Of a stretch of DNA of 64,000 nucleotides, positions 34,049-42,768 are shown in pieces. Position numbers and translations under genes: made by a program. The first letter of the stretch is position 1, and every line of letters starts with the position of its first letter. The notes beneath the pieces are model-generated. The model ran no database searches. It saw nothing but the letters and a program-made list of their open reading frames with translations, and was not told the origin of the DNA. The DNA is taken from positions 248,001-312,000 of the forward strand of contig DATIFN010000010.1 in NCBI GenBank assembly GCA_035455245.1, given 5' to 3'. Origin of the DNA: UBA8516 sp035455245. GTDB taxonomy: Archaea > Thermoproteota > Nitrososphaeria > Nitrososphaerales > Nitrosopumilaceae.

Positions 34049-34510
34049 CTAATAATATTTCAACTCGTTAACATCTAAAATTCTCGTACAATATCTGCAT
34101 CTTAGAACAAGCCCTGTTTTGTCTACAACATCCATTATCGATTCAATGTCTTCACCACTATTTGTTATACAATCGGGATTCGAACATCTGAAAATTCTTT
34201 CAATCTCGTTTGGCAAAGTAACACGCCTTTTTTCAACTAACTTGTAGTCTTTGATTATATTGACGGTAGCTTTTGGTGCAATTAATGCCAGTTTGTTTGT
34301 GTCGTCGTCTTTTAGAAATCTATTCTCTACCTTTATGATATCTTTTTTTGACACCTTTGCACTTGGAACATTTAGTGCTATTGTAATTACGTTTCCATCC
34401 TTCCCGTCTATTTCAAGTGCGTTTAAAACTTTGAGGCCCTTGCCAGCTTCTATATGATCAATTACGGTTCCATTCTTGATTCGCCTAACAATAAGATCAG
34501 ACTCTGACAT
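34049..34510 (-). CDS. pyrI: Aspartate carbamoyltransferase regulatory chain
   Basis: PyrI binds nucleotides (CTP/ATP) and controls the PyrB catalytic trimers. Residues include VRRIKNGTVIDHI, the allosteric domain, and the zinc site with CSNPDC and CRYC (four Cys) that contacts PyrB. Starting at ATG 34510 gives 153 residues, the same length as E. coli PyrI. A TATA box reading on this strand (34532-34541) lies about 26 bp upstream of 34510, so the mRNA is likely leaderless. The frame is open to 34573, but that would run into pyrB. Confidence 0.94.
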   Translation of the reverse strand: MSESDLIVRRIKNGTVIDHIEAGKGLKVLNALEIDGKDGNVITIALNVPSAKVSKKDIIKVENRFLKDDDTNKLALIAPKATVNIIKDYKLVEKRRVTLPNEIERIFRCSNPDCITNSGEDIESIMDVVDKTGLVLRCRYCTRILDVNELKYY

Positions 34511-34520
34511 TGGAATACTT

Positions 34521-34541
34521 TGTATAGTACTCATATATATT
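34521..34541. promoter_or_regulatory. Compact divergent promoter of pyrI and pyrB
   Basis: Only 42 bp separate the two starts. TGTATAGTA at 34521-34529 sits about 26 bp before the pyrB ATG at 34553, and ATATATATGA read on the reverse strand (34531-34540) sits about 26 bp before the pyrI ATG at 34510. Both spacings fit leaderless archaeal transcripts. Confidence 0.5.
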
Positions 34542-34552
34542 ATTGAACTGGA

Positions 34553-35485
34553 ATGAGCAATTCTTTTTTCCAAAAAGACATTGTCTCAATACGTGATTTT
34601 GATAAACAAAAATTTGAAACCATTTTTGATGCTACTGATAAAATAATTATGATGAATCCAAATGAGAGACGTGAGCTTGGACGAGGGAAAACATTAGGAT
34701 ATCTTTTCTTTGAACCAAGCACTCGAACAAGGCTTAGCTTTGAGGCTGCAATGGCATCACTAGGTGGGACATCTATAGGAATTGCCGATGCCTCTTCATC
34801 TTCAGCAAAAAAAGGCGAGAGTCTTGCTGATACTGTAAAGATAATGTCACTTTATTCAGATGTCCTTGTTTTAAGACATCCACTTGATGGCTCAAGTAGA
34901 TTTGCAGCTGAGGTTTCTACAAAACCGATGATAAATGCAGGCAGTGGAACAGAAGAACATCCGACGCAAGCCATTCTTGATCTTTATACGATGAGAAAAG
35001 AAAAAAAGAAAATTGATGGCCTGAAAATAGCAATAGTTGGTGATCTGAAATATGGTAGAACAGTTTATTCTCTACTATATGCACTTGGTAATTACAAGGT
35101 AGATGTACACCTTATTTCACCCCACGCACTAAAGATTAGGGCTGATTCTACCTATGAAATCAAAAAACGATTATCGTATACAGAATCAATTAATCTAGAG
35201 GAAAATCTTGACGAATTTGATGTAATATATGTAACAAGAATTCAAAAAGAAAGATTTGCAGATGTGGAAGAATATAACAAAGTAAAAGGAAGCTACAAAA
35301 TTGGTCCTGAAATAATAAAGAAAATGAAAGAAGACGCCATCATAATGCATCCACTGCCACGTGTTGACGAAATTTCACCAGAAGTTGATTCAACAAAACA
35401 TGCAAAATACTTCAAACAAGCAGAATATGGTAAGGATACACGTGCAGCACTTCTTGCTCTAATATTGAATGAGAAAGGGTTCTAG
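34553..35485 (+). CDS. pyrB: Aspartate carbamoyltransferase catalytic chain
   Basis: PyrB joins carbamoyl phosphate and aspartate, the committed step of pyrimidine synthesis. FFEPSTRTRLSFE binds carbamoyl phosphate; KKGESLADTVKIM is the 80s-loop region, and EEHPTQAILDLYTM and MHPLPRVDEI complete the active site. 310 residues is normal. Divergent from pyrI rather than in the usual pyrBI operon order. Confidence 0.96.
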   Translation: MSNSFFQKDIVSIRDFDKQKFETIFDATDKIIMMNPNERRELGRGKTLGYLFFEPSTRTRLSFEAAMASLGGTSIGIADASSSSAKKGESLADTVKIMSLYSDVLVLRHPLDGSSRFAAEVSTKPMINAGSGTEEHPTQAILDLYTMRKEKKKIDGLKIAIVGDLKYGRTVYSLLYALGNYKVDVHLISPHALKIRADSTYEIKKRLSYTESINLEENLDEFDVIYVTRIQKERFADVEEYNKVKGSYKIGPEIIKKMKEDAIIMHPLPRVDEISPEVDSTKHAKYFKQAEYGKDTRAALLALILNEKGF

Positions 35486-36850
35486 TTATCGAAGCAAAAT
35501 TGATGAGTGTCTTTTCAATATAATCATAAAACTCATTGTAAGTAAAAAAATCAAAATCACAAGTGGACCAAACTCTGGAGCAACAACTATGGCAAATTGT
35601 GTTGACTCTGACGTACCTGCAATTTTCTCAAATCTGATGATAATAGGACCTGCTTGATCCTCTGAGAAAATATAATCTTCAAAATCACCTCCAATCACTG
35701 CTTTACCAGAAGTTCGGTGAATTTCTTTTCCATTTTGTAGTAAAACAAAATCATACACTGAATTTTGTTTTGTTTCAAGTGTAATGGGATCTCTTATTGT
35801 AAATATGAACTTGGTTTGTTGGTTTGGTTGTATGACTGGTGGATCCCATGAAAGGTCAACTTGGAATTGTTCATTTTTGGTTTTTGCACTAAGTGGAAAT
35901 TTAATTTCATCACTGGCAACAAGTTTAAACTTCATGTAATTTGGCAGCTCACCAGTTTTTTTTTGCATATCTCTTAGTACTCTAAGATGATCCTGTAAAA
36001 TTATAAAATGGACTATTCTTCCATCTTCTACGGAATAGTCATCTACTGAAATTGATGATTTGAATAAATCAATTCCATTTACTTGTCCAGTATAGCTGTT
36101 AGCCAGGAGATCTGTAAAATTTTTTGGAAATAGAATTTCCTCATGTACATAAGGGATTTGACTAATGTTTTGTTCACTCCAATCAAATGGCATTTCAAAG
36201 GATATGATATTCTCGGTGGGATTATATTCAAAATTTGTGATGATGTCATAATATGATCTTACTTTAAATTTCACATCTTGACCTTCTTTTGTTTTTTGGT
36301 CATAATACGTAGTTTGACCAATACTGATGTATGCATCATATTTTATCGGCTCATCTAGTATGTTGTCTGGCTCATCTATGGTACGAATTGCTATCTCTAA
36401 ATGGTATAAACCACCAGAATTGAAGATAGGTCCTCTTAATTCAATTGGTTTTGTATCTGTTGCAGTCCAACCTCCAAGCAAAGGTTCTTTTTCACCGATA
36501 ATTTGGATTTCACCCTCACTCGTTGGATATACTTTGATTGTTAAATCTCCATTTTGGGTAAAGAAAAAATTTCTAAAAATCATTTCATCTTTATAGTTTA
36601 GTCCTATTAGAAAATTTACATTTTTAATATTTTCTCCTGTTTTGGAATCAAAAGCCCTTATCTTGATCTGTTTATCAATACTAACATCATCATAAAATGC
36701 AGGAAGCATTTCTGCCGTAATTGTAATGTCACGTCCCTGATAGTTCACAGGTGGAGGAGTGTCAATACTAAGACCGTGACCAAATACTTGCGTTATTGTT
36801 GGCATGGTTATCAATAAAACAAAAAACAAAGTTAAAATTTTATGATTCAA
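35486..36850 (-). CDS. Secreted surface protein with PEFG-CTERM anchor
   Basis: Signal peptide (ILTLFFVLLITMPTITQVFG), long beta-rich extracellular region, then PEFG at residues 425-428 followed by a hydrophobic helix and a basic tail: the thaumarchaeal PEFG-CTERM sorting signal recognised by an archaeosortase-like enzyme. Its middle matches the protein at 46601 (GGWTATDTKPIELRGPIF... SGGLYHLEIAIRTID versus GGWTATNDQVRVDAPVF... EGGLYHFEIKFIGID), so the two are paralogues. Convergent with pyrB, adjacent stops. Function unknown; neighbours are metal-related. Confidence 0.75.
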   Translation of the reverse strand: MNHKILTLFFVLLITMPTITQVFGHGLSIDTPPPVNYQGRDITITAEMLPAFYDDVSIDKQIKIRAFDSKTGENIKNVNFLIGLNYKDEMIFRNFFFTQNGDLTIKVYPTSEGEIQIIGEKEPLLGGWTATDTKPIELRGPIFNSGGLYHLEIAIRTIDEPDNILDEPIKYDAYISIGQTTYYDQKTKEGQDVKFKVRSYYDIITNFEYNPTENIISFEMPFDWSEQNISQIPYVHEEILFPKNFTDLLANSYTGQVNGIDLFKSSISVDDYSVEDGRIVHFIILQDHLRVLRDMQKKTGELPNYMKFKLVASDEIKFPLSAKTKNEQFQVDLSWDPPVIQPNQQTKFIFTIRDPITLETKQNSVYDFVLLQNGKEIHRTSGKAVIGGDFEDYIFSEDQAGPIIIRFEKIAGTSESTQFAIVVAPEFGPLVILIFLLTMSFMIILKRHSSILLR

Positions 36851-36908
36851 TGGTAATTTTCTCCCTGCTCTGAATATAAGTTTCTGTTATGTAATTAACA
36901 CAGATTAT

Positions 36909-37292
36909 CTATGTTATGACAAGTTTAACATGATCCATTTTTCTATTGGTTTTGAAATCTTTCGTCATTCCATCCACTTTCTCAGCTTCACCATGCAACA
37001 AAAATAATTCCATGCATTTGTTCCCCTCTATCTTACTATGCAAATGGGTACCAATCAATTCTTCATGATTATGCTTTATTCCTGTAACTATTTGCTCTGA
37101 CTCTTCATCATGGATGATCATAAGTATGGCATGAATCAGGCCAGAAAGATTACTTCTTTGTTTTTCCTCGGCAATCAAATTTCTAATCCCTGCACGTATA
37201 ATTTCAGATCTCCCTGAAAATCCCATGGATTTTTGCAGCTTGTCAATTTCAGAAAGAATTTCATCGTTTAAGGATATTGAAACAATTGGCAT
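36909..37292 (-). CDS. NikR-like ribbon-helix-helix metal-responsive regulator
   Basis: An N-terminal RHH domain (VSISLNDEILSEIDKLQ, FSGRSEIIRAGIRNLI) is followed by a NikR-type ACT-like metal domain. Aligned to E. coli NikR (from memory), H74, H85 and C93 match Ni ligands H76, H87 and C95, but the fourth, H89, is K87. The metal specificity is therefore probably not plain nickel. It is divergent from a Zn/Mn-type ABC importer, 90 bp away, with twin palindromes between them. I infer that it represses that importer and itself when metal is plentiful. Confidence 0.82.
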   Translation of the reverse strand: MPIVSISLNDEILSEIDKLQKSMGFSGRSEIIRAGIRNLIAEEKQRSNLSGLIHAILMIIHDEESEQIVTGIKHNHEELIGTHLHSKIEGNKCMELFLLHGEAEKVDGMTKDFKTNRKMDHVKLVIT

Positions 37293-37334
37293 GCCTAGTA
37301 TATTATTAAGTATTTTATAAGTTTAGTAGTAAAT

Positions 37335-37364
37335 ATTATTAATAATTCTTAGATTTATTAATAA
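37335..37364. promoter_or_regulatory. Twin palindromes, candidate operator of the NikR-like regulator
   Basis: ATTATTAATAAT (37335-37346) is a perfect 12-bp palindrome and TTATTAATAA (37355-37364) is a second copy of its 10-bp core. Their centres are 19 bp apart, close to two helical turns, as expected for an RHH tetramer bound to two half-sites. They lie between the regulator start (37292) and the transporter ATG (37383). AT-richness raises the chance of coincidence. Confidence 0.45.
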
Positions 37365-37382
37365 CCTTGAAGATCATTTCGT

Positions 37383-38300
37383 ATGAATAATGACACTCGG
37401 GTAGCAATCCTGGCCATATCGATAATAATCCCGCTTTCCGCACTCTTGCTCTGGTTTTCGGAACATAACAATGCTACTGGTTTTGCAGAAAAACGTCAGC
37501 TAAAAGTCCTTGCATCATTTTATCCTCTCTATGAATTTACAAAAATAATTGGTGGCGAAAAAATTAATGTTTCTACAATTATCCCTCCTGGAATAGAACC
37601 TCATGATTGGGAACCATCAATTCAGGATCTTCAAAAAATGCAAACCTCTGATATGATAGTGATAAATGGAGTTGGTCTTGAACCTTGGATTACAAAACTA
37701 GTTTCAGTTAATCCTGATATTTTGATCGTTGATACTAGTACTGGAATATCATTATTAGAAAAAAATAAACTTGTTTTTAGTAATCAAATCCAAGATGATC
37801 CACATATTTGGCTTGATCCCGTTTTAGCTAAAAAACAAATTCAAAGCATAACAAACGGTTTGATCAAAATTGATCCTCAAAACGCTGAATATTACCAAGA
37901 GAATGCTAAAGCCTATAATACTAAATTAGATTTACTTGACAACAAAATAAGAAATGAACTTTCTATTTGTGTAAAAAAAGACTTTCTTGCATTCCATGAT
38001 GCATTTTCTTATTTTGCAAAAGAATATGGCCTTAATCAAAATACGATAATTGGGATTAATCCAAATGAGGAACCAACAGCAGTAATACTTCAACAAATTA
38101 TTCAAAAATCAAAAAATCTAAACTTACATGTTATTTTTACCGAAGAAGCAGTAAACCCAAGGGTATCTGAAGTCATTGCTAATGAGATAGGAGCCCATGT
38201 TTTGATTTTAAGTCCAATAGAGGTCTATGAGAAAAATTCTGATTATATAAAAAGAATGGAACAAAATCTGTCAAACCTCAAAGAGGAATTATGCTCATGA
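37383..38300 (+). CDS. znuA: Metal ABC transporter substrate-binding protein (ZnuA-like)
   Basis: A cluster A-I binding protein for Zn2+ or Mn2+. An N-terminal hydrophobic helix (VAILAISIIIPLSALLLWF) anchors it outside the membrane. Metal-site His residues are in GIEPHDWEPS, DDPHIWLDP and LAFHDAFSYFAKEYG, and the EEAVNPRVSEVIA block is typical. There is no His-rich loop. First gene of a three-gene importer operon; overlaps the ATPase gene by 10 bp. Confidence 0.92.
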   Translation: MNNDTRVAILAISIIIPLSALLLWFSEHNNATGFAEKRQLKVLASFYPLYEFTKIIGGEKINVSTIIPPGIEPHDWEPSIQDLQKMQTSDMIVINGVGLEPWITKLVSVNPDILIVDTSTGISLLEKNKLVFSNQIQDDPHIWLDPVLAKKQIQSITNGLIKIDPQNAEYYQENAKAYNTKLDLLDNKIRNELSICVKKDFLAFHDAFSYFAKEYGLNQNTIIGINPNEEPTAVILQQIIQKSKNLNLHVIFTEEAVNPRVSEVIANEIGAHVLILSPIEVYEKNSDYIKRMEQNLSNLKEELCS

Positions 38301-39022
38301 AAGTGGTAGAAATTGAAAATCTTACAGTTGATTATCAGGGTATCTTAGCATTGGATAAGGTAAACCTTTCAGTAGAATCAAAAGATTTTTTGGGAATAAT
38401 CGGTCCAAATGGTGCAGGCAAAACCACACTTTTTGGTTGTATGCTTGGTCTTTTGAACAACTACAAAGGTGAAATCCGGTTTTTTGATACAAACATAAGA
38501 AAATCAAAACAATATCTTCAACAAATTGGATATGTACCACAGAAGCCTGTCTTTGAAAAAAATTTTCCAGCCACAATATCTGAAGTTGTTGGAATGGGTC
38601 TAACAAAAAATTCAAAAAAAGATGTGATAGATAAAGTTTTACAGAAAGTTTGGCTACATGAGCTCAGCCATAGAAGAATTGGTGATCTATCTGGAGGCCA
38701 ACAACAGCGAGTCTTTATTGCAAAAGCTCTTGTGAACGATCCACAAATACTAATCCTTGACGAACCCGTCACTGGGATTGATTCACAAAGTAAGGAATTA
38801 TTTTATCAAATTTTGCAAGATCTAAATCAGAAAGAAAATATTACAATAATTTGGTCATCACATGATCTAGACGCAGTAGCCAAACTTGCATCAAAAGTTG
38901 CTTGTCTTAACAGAACCCTGTTCTTTCATGGTATATCTGAAGATTTCTTCCATAATGAAGATCTACTAAAAATGTATTCAGAATCATCGATGCAATTGCA
39001 TATGCATCACCACGAGGATTAG
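38291..39022 (+). CDS. znuC: Metal ABC transporter ATP-binding protein (ZnuC-like)
   Basis: Walker A GPNGAGKTT, signature LSGGQQQRVFIAKAL and Walker B ILILDEPVTG. 243 residues; the C-terminus ends in HMHHHED, a His-rich tail that may bind the transported metal. ATG at 38291 or 38297; the second overlaps the previous stop as ATGA. It drives the ZnuB-like permease that follows 1 bp after its stop. Confidence 0.93.
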   Translation: MLMKVVEIENLTVDYQGILALDKVNLSVESKDFLGIIGPNGAGKTTLFGCMLGLLNNYKGEIRFFDTNIRKSKQYLQQIGYVPQKPVFEKNFPATISEVVGMGLTKNSKKDVIDKVLQKVWLHELSHRRIGDLSGGQQQRVFIAKALVNDPQILILDEPVTGIDSQSKELFYQILQDLNQKENITIIWSSHDLDAVAKLASKVACLNRTLFFHGISEDFFHNEDLLKMYSESSMQLHMHHHED

Positions 39023-39023
39023 T

Positions 39024-39869
39024 ATGGTATTTGAAATCCTTTCATACGGATTCATGCAAAGGGCACTCATTTCAGGAATTGCTATTGCTCTCATGTGTTC
39101 AGTTGTTGGACTCTTTCTTGTTTTGAGGAGATATTCTCTTTTTGGTGATGCTCTTGCCCATGCAGCTTTTGGCGGAGTAGCCGTAGGATTATTTCTTGGA
39201 ATTTATCCAATGTGGGTGGCTTTTGGAGTTTCAGTATCAAGTGCCCTAGGACTTACCAAGATCAGACAAAAATTCCAAATTTCGGGGGATGCAACTGTAG
39301 CAATTTTACTTTCGTCAGGGCTTGCGATGGGCGTTGTTCTTATCAGTCTAGCAGGTGGATTTACTATAGATATATTCAGCTTTCTTTTTGGAAGTATCCT
39401 GCTTGTTAGTTTAGAAAATACAATTTTAATCTTAGGTCTAGCAGGCACCATTTTGATTATAATTTTATTGTTGTATAGACAACTGGTTTACACAACGTTT
39501 AATGAAGAACAAGCAAAAGTAAGCGGAATCCCAGTTGAAAAATTAAATTATCTACTTGTGGCAATTGCTGGAATCACAGTGGTAAGTTCTATGCAACTTG
39601 TAGGCATTTTGCTTATTTCTTCATTAATTGTTATACCAAATGTAACTGCAATGCTTTTTTCACGTGGTTTCAAACAAACCGCAATACTTTCTATGACCTT
39701 TGCAGTTTCTTCAGTTATACTGGGAATACTTACTTCTTACACGTTTAACATAGCCCCAGGTGGTATGATTGTACTAATTTCAATCATAATATTTTCGGCC
39801 TCGCTTGGAATAAAATCAGCTGGATTGATAAAAAATAGGACAATATTTCCAAGCATAAAACAAATGTAA
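39024..39869 (+). CDS. znuB: Metal ABC transporter permease (ZnuB-like)
   Basis: 281 residues with about eight membrane helices of the ABC-3 family. Features: LVLRRYSLFGDALAHAAFGGVAVGL, the cytoplasmic NEEQAKVSGIPVEKLNYL coupling region and SSMQLVGILLISSLIVIPNVTAML. Third gene of the operon. It takes up the metal delivered by the ZnuA-like protein. Zn versus Mn cannot be decided from the permease. Confidence 0.93.
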   Translation: MVFEILSYGFMQRALISGIAIALMCSVVGLFLVLRRYSLFGDALAHAAFGGVAVGLFLGIYPMWVAFGVSVSSALGLTKIRQKFQISGDATVAILLSSGLAMGVVLISLAGGFTIDIFSFLFGSILLVSLENTILILGLAGTILIIILLLYRQLVYTTFNEEQAKVSGIPVEKLNYLLVAIAGITVVSSMQLVGILLISSLIVIPNVTAMLFSRGFKQTAILSMTFAVSSVILGILTSYTFNIAPGGMIVLISIIIFSASLGIKSAGLIKNRTIFPSIKQM

Positions 39870-39887
39870 ATCCAACTGAATTTTTTC

Positions 39888-42668
39888 TTAATCTACTAAA
39901 CCGTTAATTCTTTTTTTATCTCTAACACTGTTTACAAAAAATAATGACGTTGCGATAATGCCAGCCCCTACAAGTGGTGATACAAGTTCTGCATATTTTA
40001 ACTCCAATACCTTATTTTGAGGAACAATAACCTGTCTTGGAATTTCTGTCATAGAAACCATCCCAAGCTTTTGGCCTCGTTGTTCTGCAAACCAAATGTT
40101 TCCATTATCATCAGAAGTGATAAATTGCGTAAAAGATTGCGCAGTCGGGATTGGCACCTCCTTAAAATCACCATTATACGGATCATACACGCCAAGCTTG
40201 TTAGCTGTGTGTTGCCCAACCCAAATGTTTCCAAACTTGTCAGATGCCATTCCAAATGGTAATGCGTCTTTATCTACCAGCGAAATTCTTTCAAATGTTT
40301 CCAGAACGGTATCAAATTTTGTAATTGAAAGTCCGGTGTGCTCAGAAATCCATAGATTTCCATTCTCATCAAAGAACAACGCTGACGGCTCCTTTAGTGA
40401 ATCCTGTGGCCCAAATTCCTTAATCTCTCCACTATCTGGATTAATGACTCCAATTTTTCCAGCTTGTGATTCAGTGAACCAAATGTTACCTAATTTATCC
40501 AATGTAAGAGCAGTTGTTCCAGATTGTGGAGCAGCTGAGACTTTAAACTCCTCAAATTTCTTTTCACCCTGTTTATACTCTAACAAAATATTCTTGTCTG
40601 CTAATGCAACCCAAATGTTATTTTTGTGATCGGTTTCTATGAATATGGGAACAGATTTTATTGGAAGGTCAATGTTTTCAAATTTTTCCGTGGATGGATC
40701 AAAGAACCCAATTTTTGAATCTGGTGTGTCAGTAAACCAAATTTTTCCATCATTGTCAATATTCAAAGTTACAGAAATTTGTCCAGTAAATTCGTACGCC
40801 TTGAATTGTTTATCTTCAATGGTAAATTTCCAAATTCGTGGTTTACCTGTATCGCTTATCCATATTGCATCCTTACCATCAAACACAGGATAGAGGGGAG
40901 CAGCATCTTGTCTTGGAAAACTATATTCAACTATATTCGTCTGTAATTCGGAAAGGCGTGGTTTTACTACAACATCAAAGGATACTACTTCATTGGCATT
41001 TTGTTTTCGCAAAGCTAGGACTTCTACATGCCATTTTCCAGGAAAACCAAATGTTGCATTGCCTGTATACTGAGTTATAGGAGAATTTACATCCGTAGAT
41101 TTGATTGGTAATAATTTTAGGTCAATGGGGGTAATTCCTTTCTGAGGATTCGAAACCCTCAAAATTACTTCAAATATGTCATCAAGTGCTTTTTCATCTA
41201 GAGACGTAATAGAGGTTGTAACTGTGTTTGTACCAGTTGAGAGAGGAAATATTGAGATGTCAAACTTTGCTACACTTGAAAATTGTAATGTCTGATATCC
41301 AAAAGAAATATCCTCAGCCTGTGCTTCTTGAATCTCTCCCGCAGGAAGGGAGCTATTGGTTAACAATGCAACGACTCCAAGAAGTATTATCCCAACTACT
41401 GACTCTATTTTTAATGATCTTCTAAACTTGTCATACACAAATATTCTTCCAGATTCAAGATTTTTTTCTGCCGGCTTTTGTATCTTGAATTGATTATAAC
41501 CTCCAATAGCAACCATTATGCTACCAAGTGCAATTTTTGCTAGAATTAATTTACCATAAGTTGAATCATAAAGTAATCCTACATCACTTTCCAAAAACCA
41601 AAGCAATGTGGGGCCTGTGATTATTAAAATTCCTACTGAAATTATGACCATGCTGGAAATTTTTGGAATGACCAAAAGAGAAAGTCGTTCTTTTTTACCT
41701 ACCTCTAATTTAGAAAATGAAGGAATCATCACAAATGCTGCATAGATCACACCACCAATCCACACTGCAGCAAGAAGATTGTGTGCATAATCCAATACTA
41801 TCGCAGGTTCATGCATGCTCGCAGTTCCATGACCAAGCATCGTTGTTGTTGAAATCAAGGCAAGAGAAAATCCAAGAATTGTAAGTTGTTGAATTTTTCC
41901 AATAATTGTTTTTCTTTCTGCCCAGAACCAAATGATGAGCAAAATTACCGTAAATATCATTCTTACAAGCCAAGTTGTACCAAATCCAGTCTGTATTGCT
42001 TCAAGAACTGTAGTTTGTAGTGCTATAGCTTGAACTGCAAGCATCATGATGTTTGATGCAAGCACCAAAAGAAGACCGATACCTATTATCTTTAAAAATG
42101 ATTGAGAATGTCTTTTCTGTATCTCTTCAAAGTTTTCCTCCATAGATTTTTTTCGATCAAGTGTTCTCCAAATTAGTAATGAAGAGAGAACTGATCCTAA
42201 CACAACTACTTGTCCGACTAATCCAGGAAATCTAGACACAGCTTCTGGTAAATATATCGGCGATTGCTTTGGTTCTTCCTTTAAAAGATCTGTGGGTATT
42301 TTTGCATTGCCTACAGAAAAGACAAAGGCAGCATTTACTATATGTCCATCAACTTTAGAAAGTACTTTGGACGTTACTGTGTACACCCCATCTTCCAATG
42401 GTTTTGTGGAAACAATTAGAGAATTTTCAGTATCAAAATATTTCGTATCTTTATTGTCTACTTGATTCCCAGTGTTATCAAGAACTTTGATTGTACTAAA
42501 TTCAACCTCAACTATTTCAGAATAACGAATGATTACTTGGGATGTTCCAACAGGAACGTTTGAAAACTGTGGAGGCTCGGTTGTTATTATCTCAGAATGA
42601 GCATAGGCAGAATTAATACTAATGCTAGCAACAATAAATATGAAAATAAGGAATAGAAGTTTTTTCAC
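39888..42668 (-). CDS. CopC-CopD fusion with C-terminal beta-propeller (copper handling)
   Basis: 926 residues in three parts. After a signal peptide, H24 is the first mature residue of a CopC domain (HSEIITTEPP ... KVDGHIVNAAFVF), as in copper-binding CopC. Residues ~150-440 carry about eight membrane helices of CopD type. The rest is extracellular: a linking beta domain (~450-590) and a propeller of Vgb/NHL-like blades (repeated GNIWFTES, GNLWISEH, GNIWVGQH, GNIWFAEQ), then a final membrane helix. A role in copper uptake or delivery fits an organism rich in copper enzymes; the propeller's role is unknown. Confidence 0.85.
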   Translation of the reverse strand: MKKLLFLIFIFIVASISINSAYAHSEIITTEPPQFSNVPVGTSQVIIRYSEIVEVEFSTIKVLDNTGNQVDNKDTKYFDTENSLIVSTKPLEDGVYTVTSKVLSKVDGHIVNAAFVFSVGNAKIPTDLLKEEPKQSPIYLPEAVSRFPGLVGQVVVLGSVLSSLLIWRTLDRKKSMEENFEEIQKRHSQSFLKIIGIGLLLVLASNIMMLAVQAIALQTTVLEAIQTGFGTTWLVRMIFTVILLIIWFWAERKTIIGKIQQLTILGFSLALISTTTMLGHGTASMHEPAIVLDYAHNLLAAVWIGGVIYAAFVMIPSFSKLEVGKKERLSLLVIPKISSMVIISVGILIITGPTLLWFLESDVGLLYDSTYGKLILAKIALGSIMVAIGGYNQFKIQKPAEKNLESGRIFVYDKFRRSLKIESVVGIILLGVVALLTNSSLPAGEIQEAQAEDISFGYQTLQFSSVAKFDISIFPLSTGTNTVTTSITSLDEKALDDIFEVILRVSNPQKGITPIDLKLLPIKSTDVNSPITQYTGNATFGFPGKWHVEVLALRKQNANEVVSFDVVVKPRLSELQTNIVEYSFPRQDAAPLYPVFDGKDAIWISDTGKPRIWKFTIEDKQFKAYEFTGQISVTLNIDNDGKIWFTDTPDSKIGFFDPSTEKFENIDLPIKSVPIFIETDHKNNIWVALADKNILLEYKQGEKKFEEFKVSAAPQSGTTALTLDKLGNIWFTESQAGKIGVINPDSGEIKEFGPQDSLKEPSALFFDENGNLWISEHTGLSITKFDTVLETFERISLVDKDALPFGMASDKFGNIWVGQHTANKLGVYDPYNGDFKEVPIPTAQSFTQFITSDDNGNIWFAEQRGQKLGMVSMTEIPRQVIVPQNKVLELKYAELVSPLVGAGIIATSLFFVNSVRDKKRINGLVD

Positions 42669-42768
42669 AATTTCAAGATCTTATTATGATAATTTAAACA
42701 ATTGATTACTTCTATGTATGTACCAGAATTGAGCAAAGATAATAACATGTAATCGATAGATGTTAATC

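Noticed and set aside
34511..34573. Longer pyrI start at 34573 or 34534
   Set aside because: 34573 would lie inside pyrB. Starting at 34510 gives the standard 153 residues and a TATA box at the right distance.
40096..40629. 177-codon ORF on the plus strand opposite the CopC-CopD-propeller gene
   Set aside because: Antisense shadow of a well-supported gene with repeated propeller blades; no domain seen in it.
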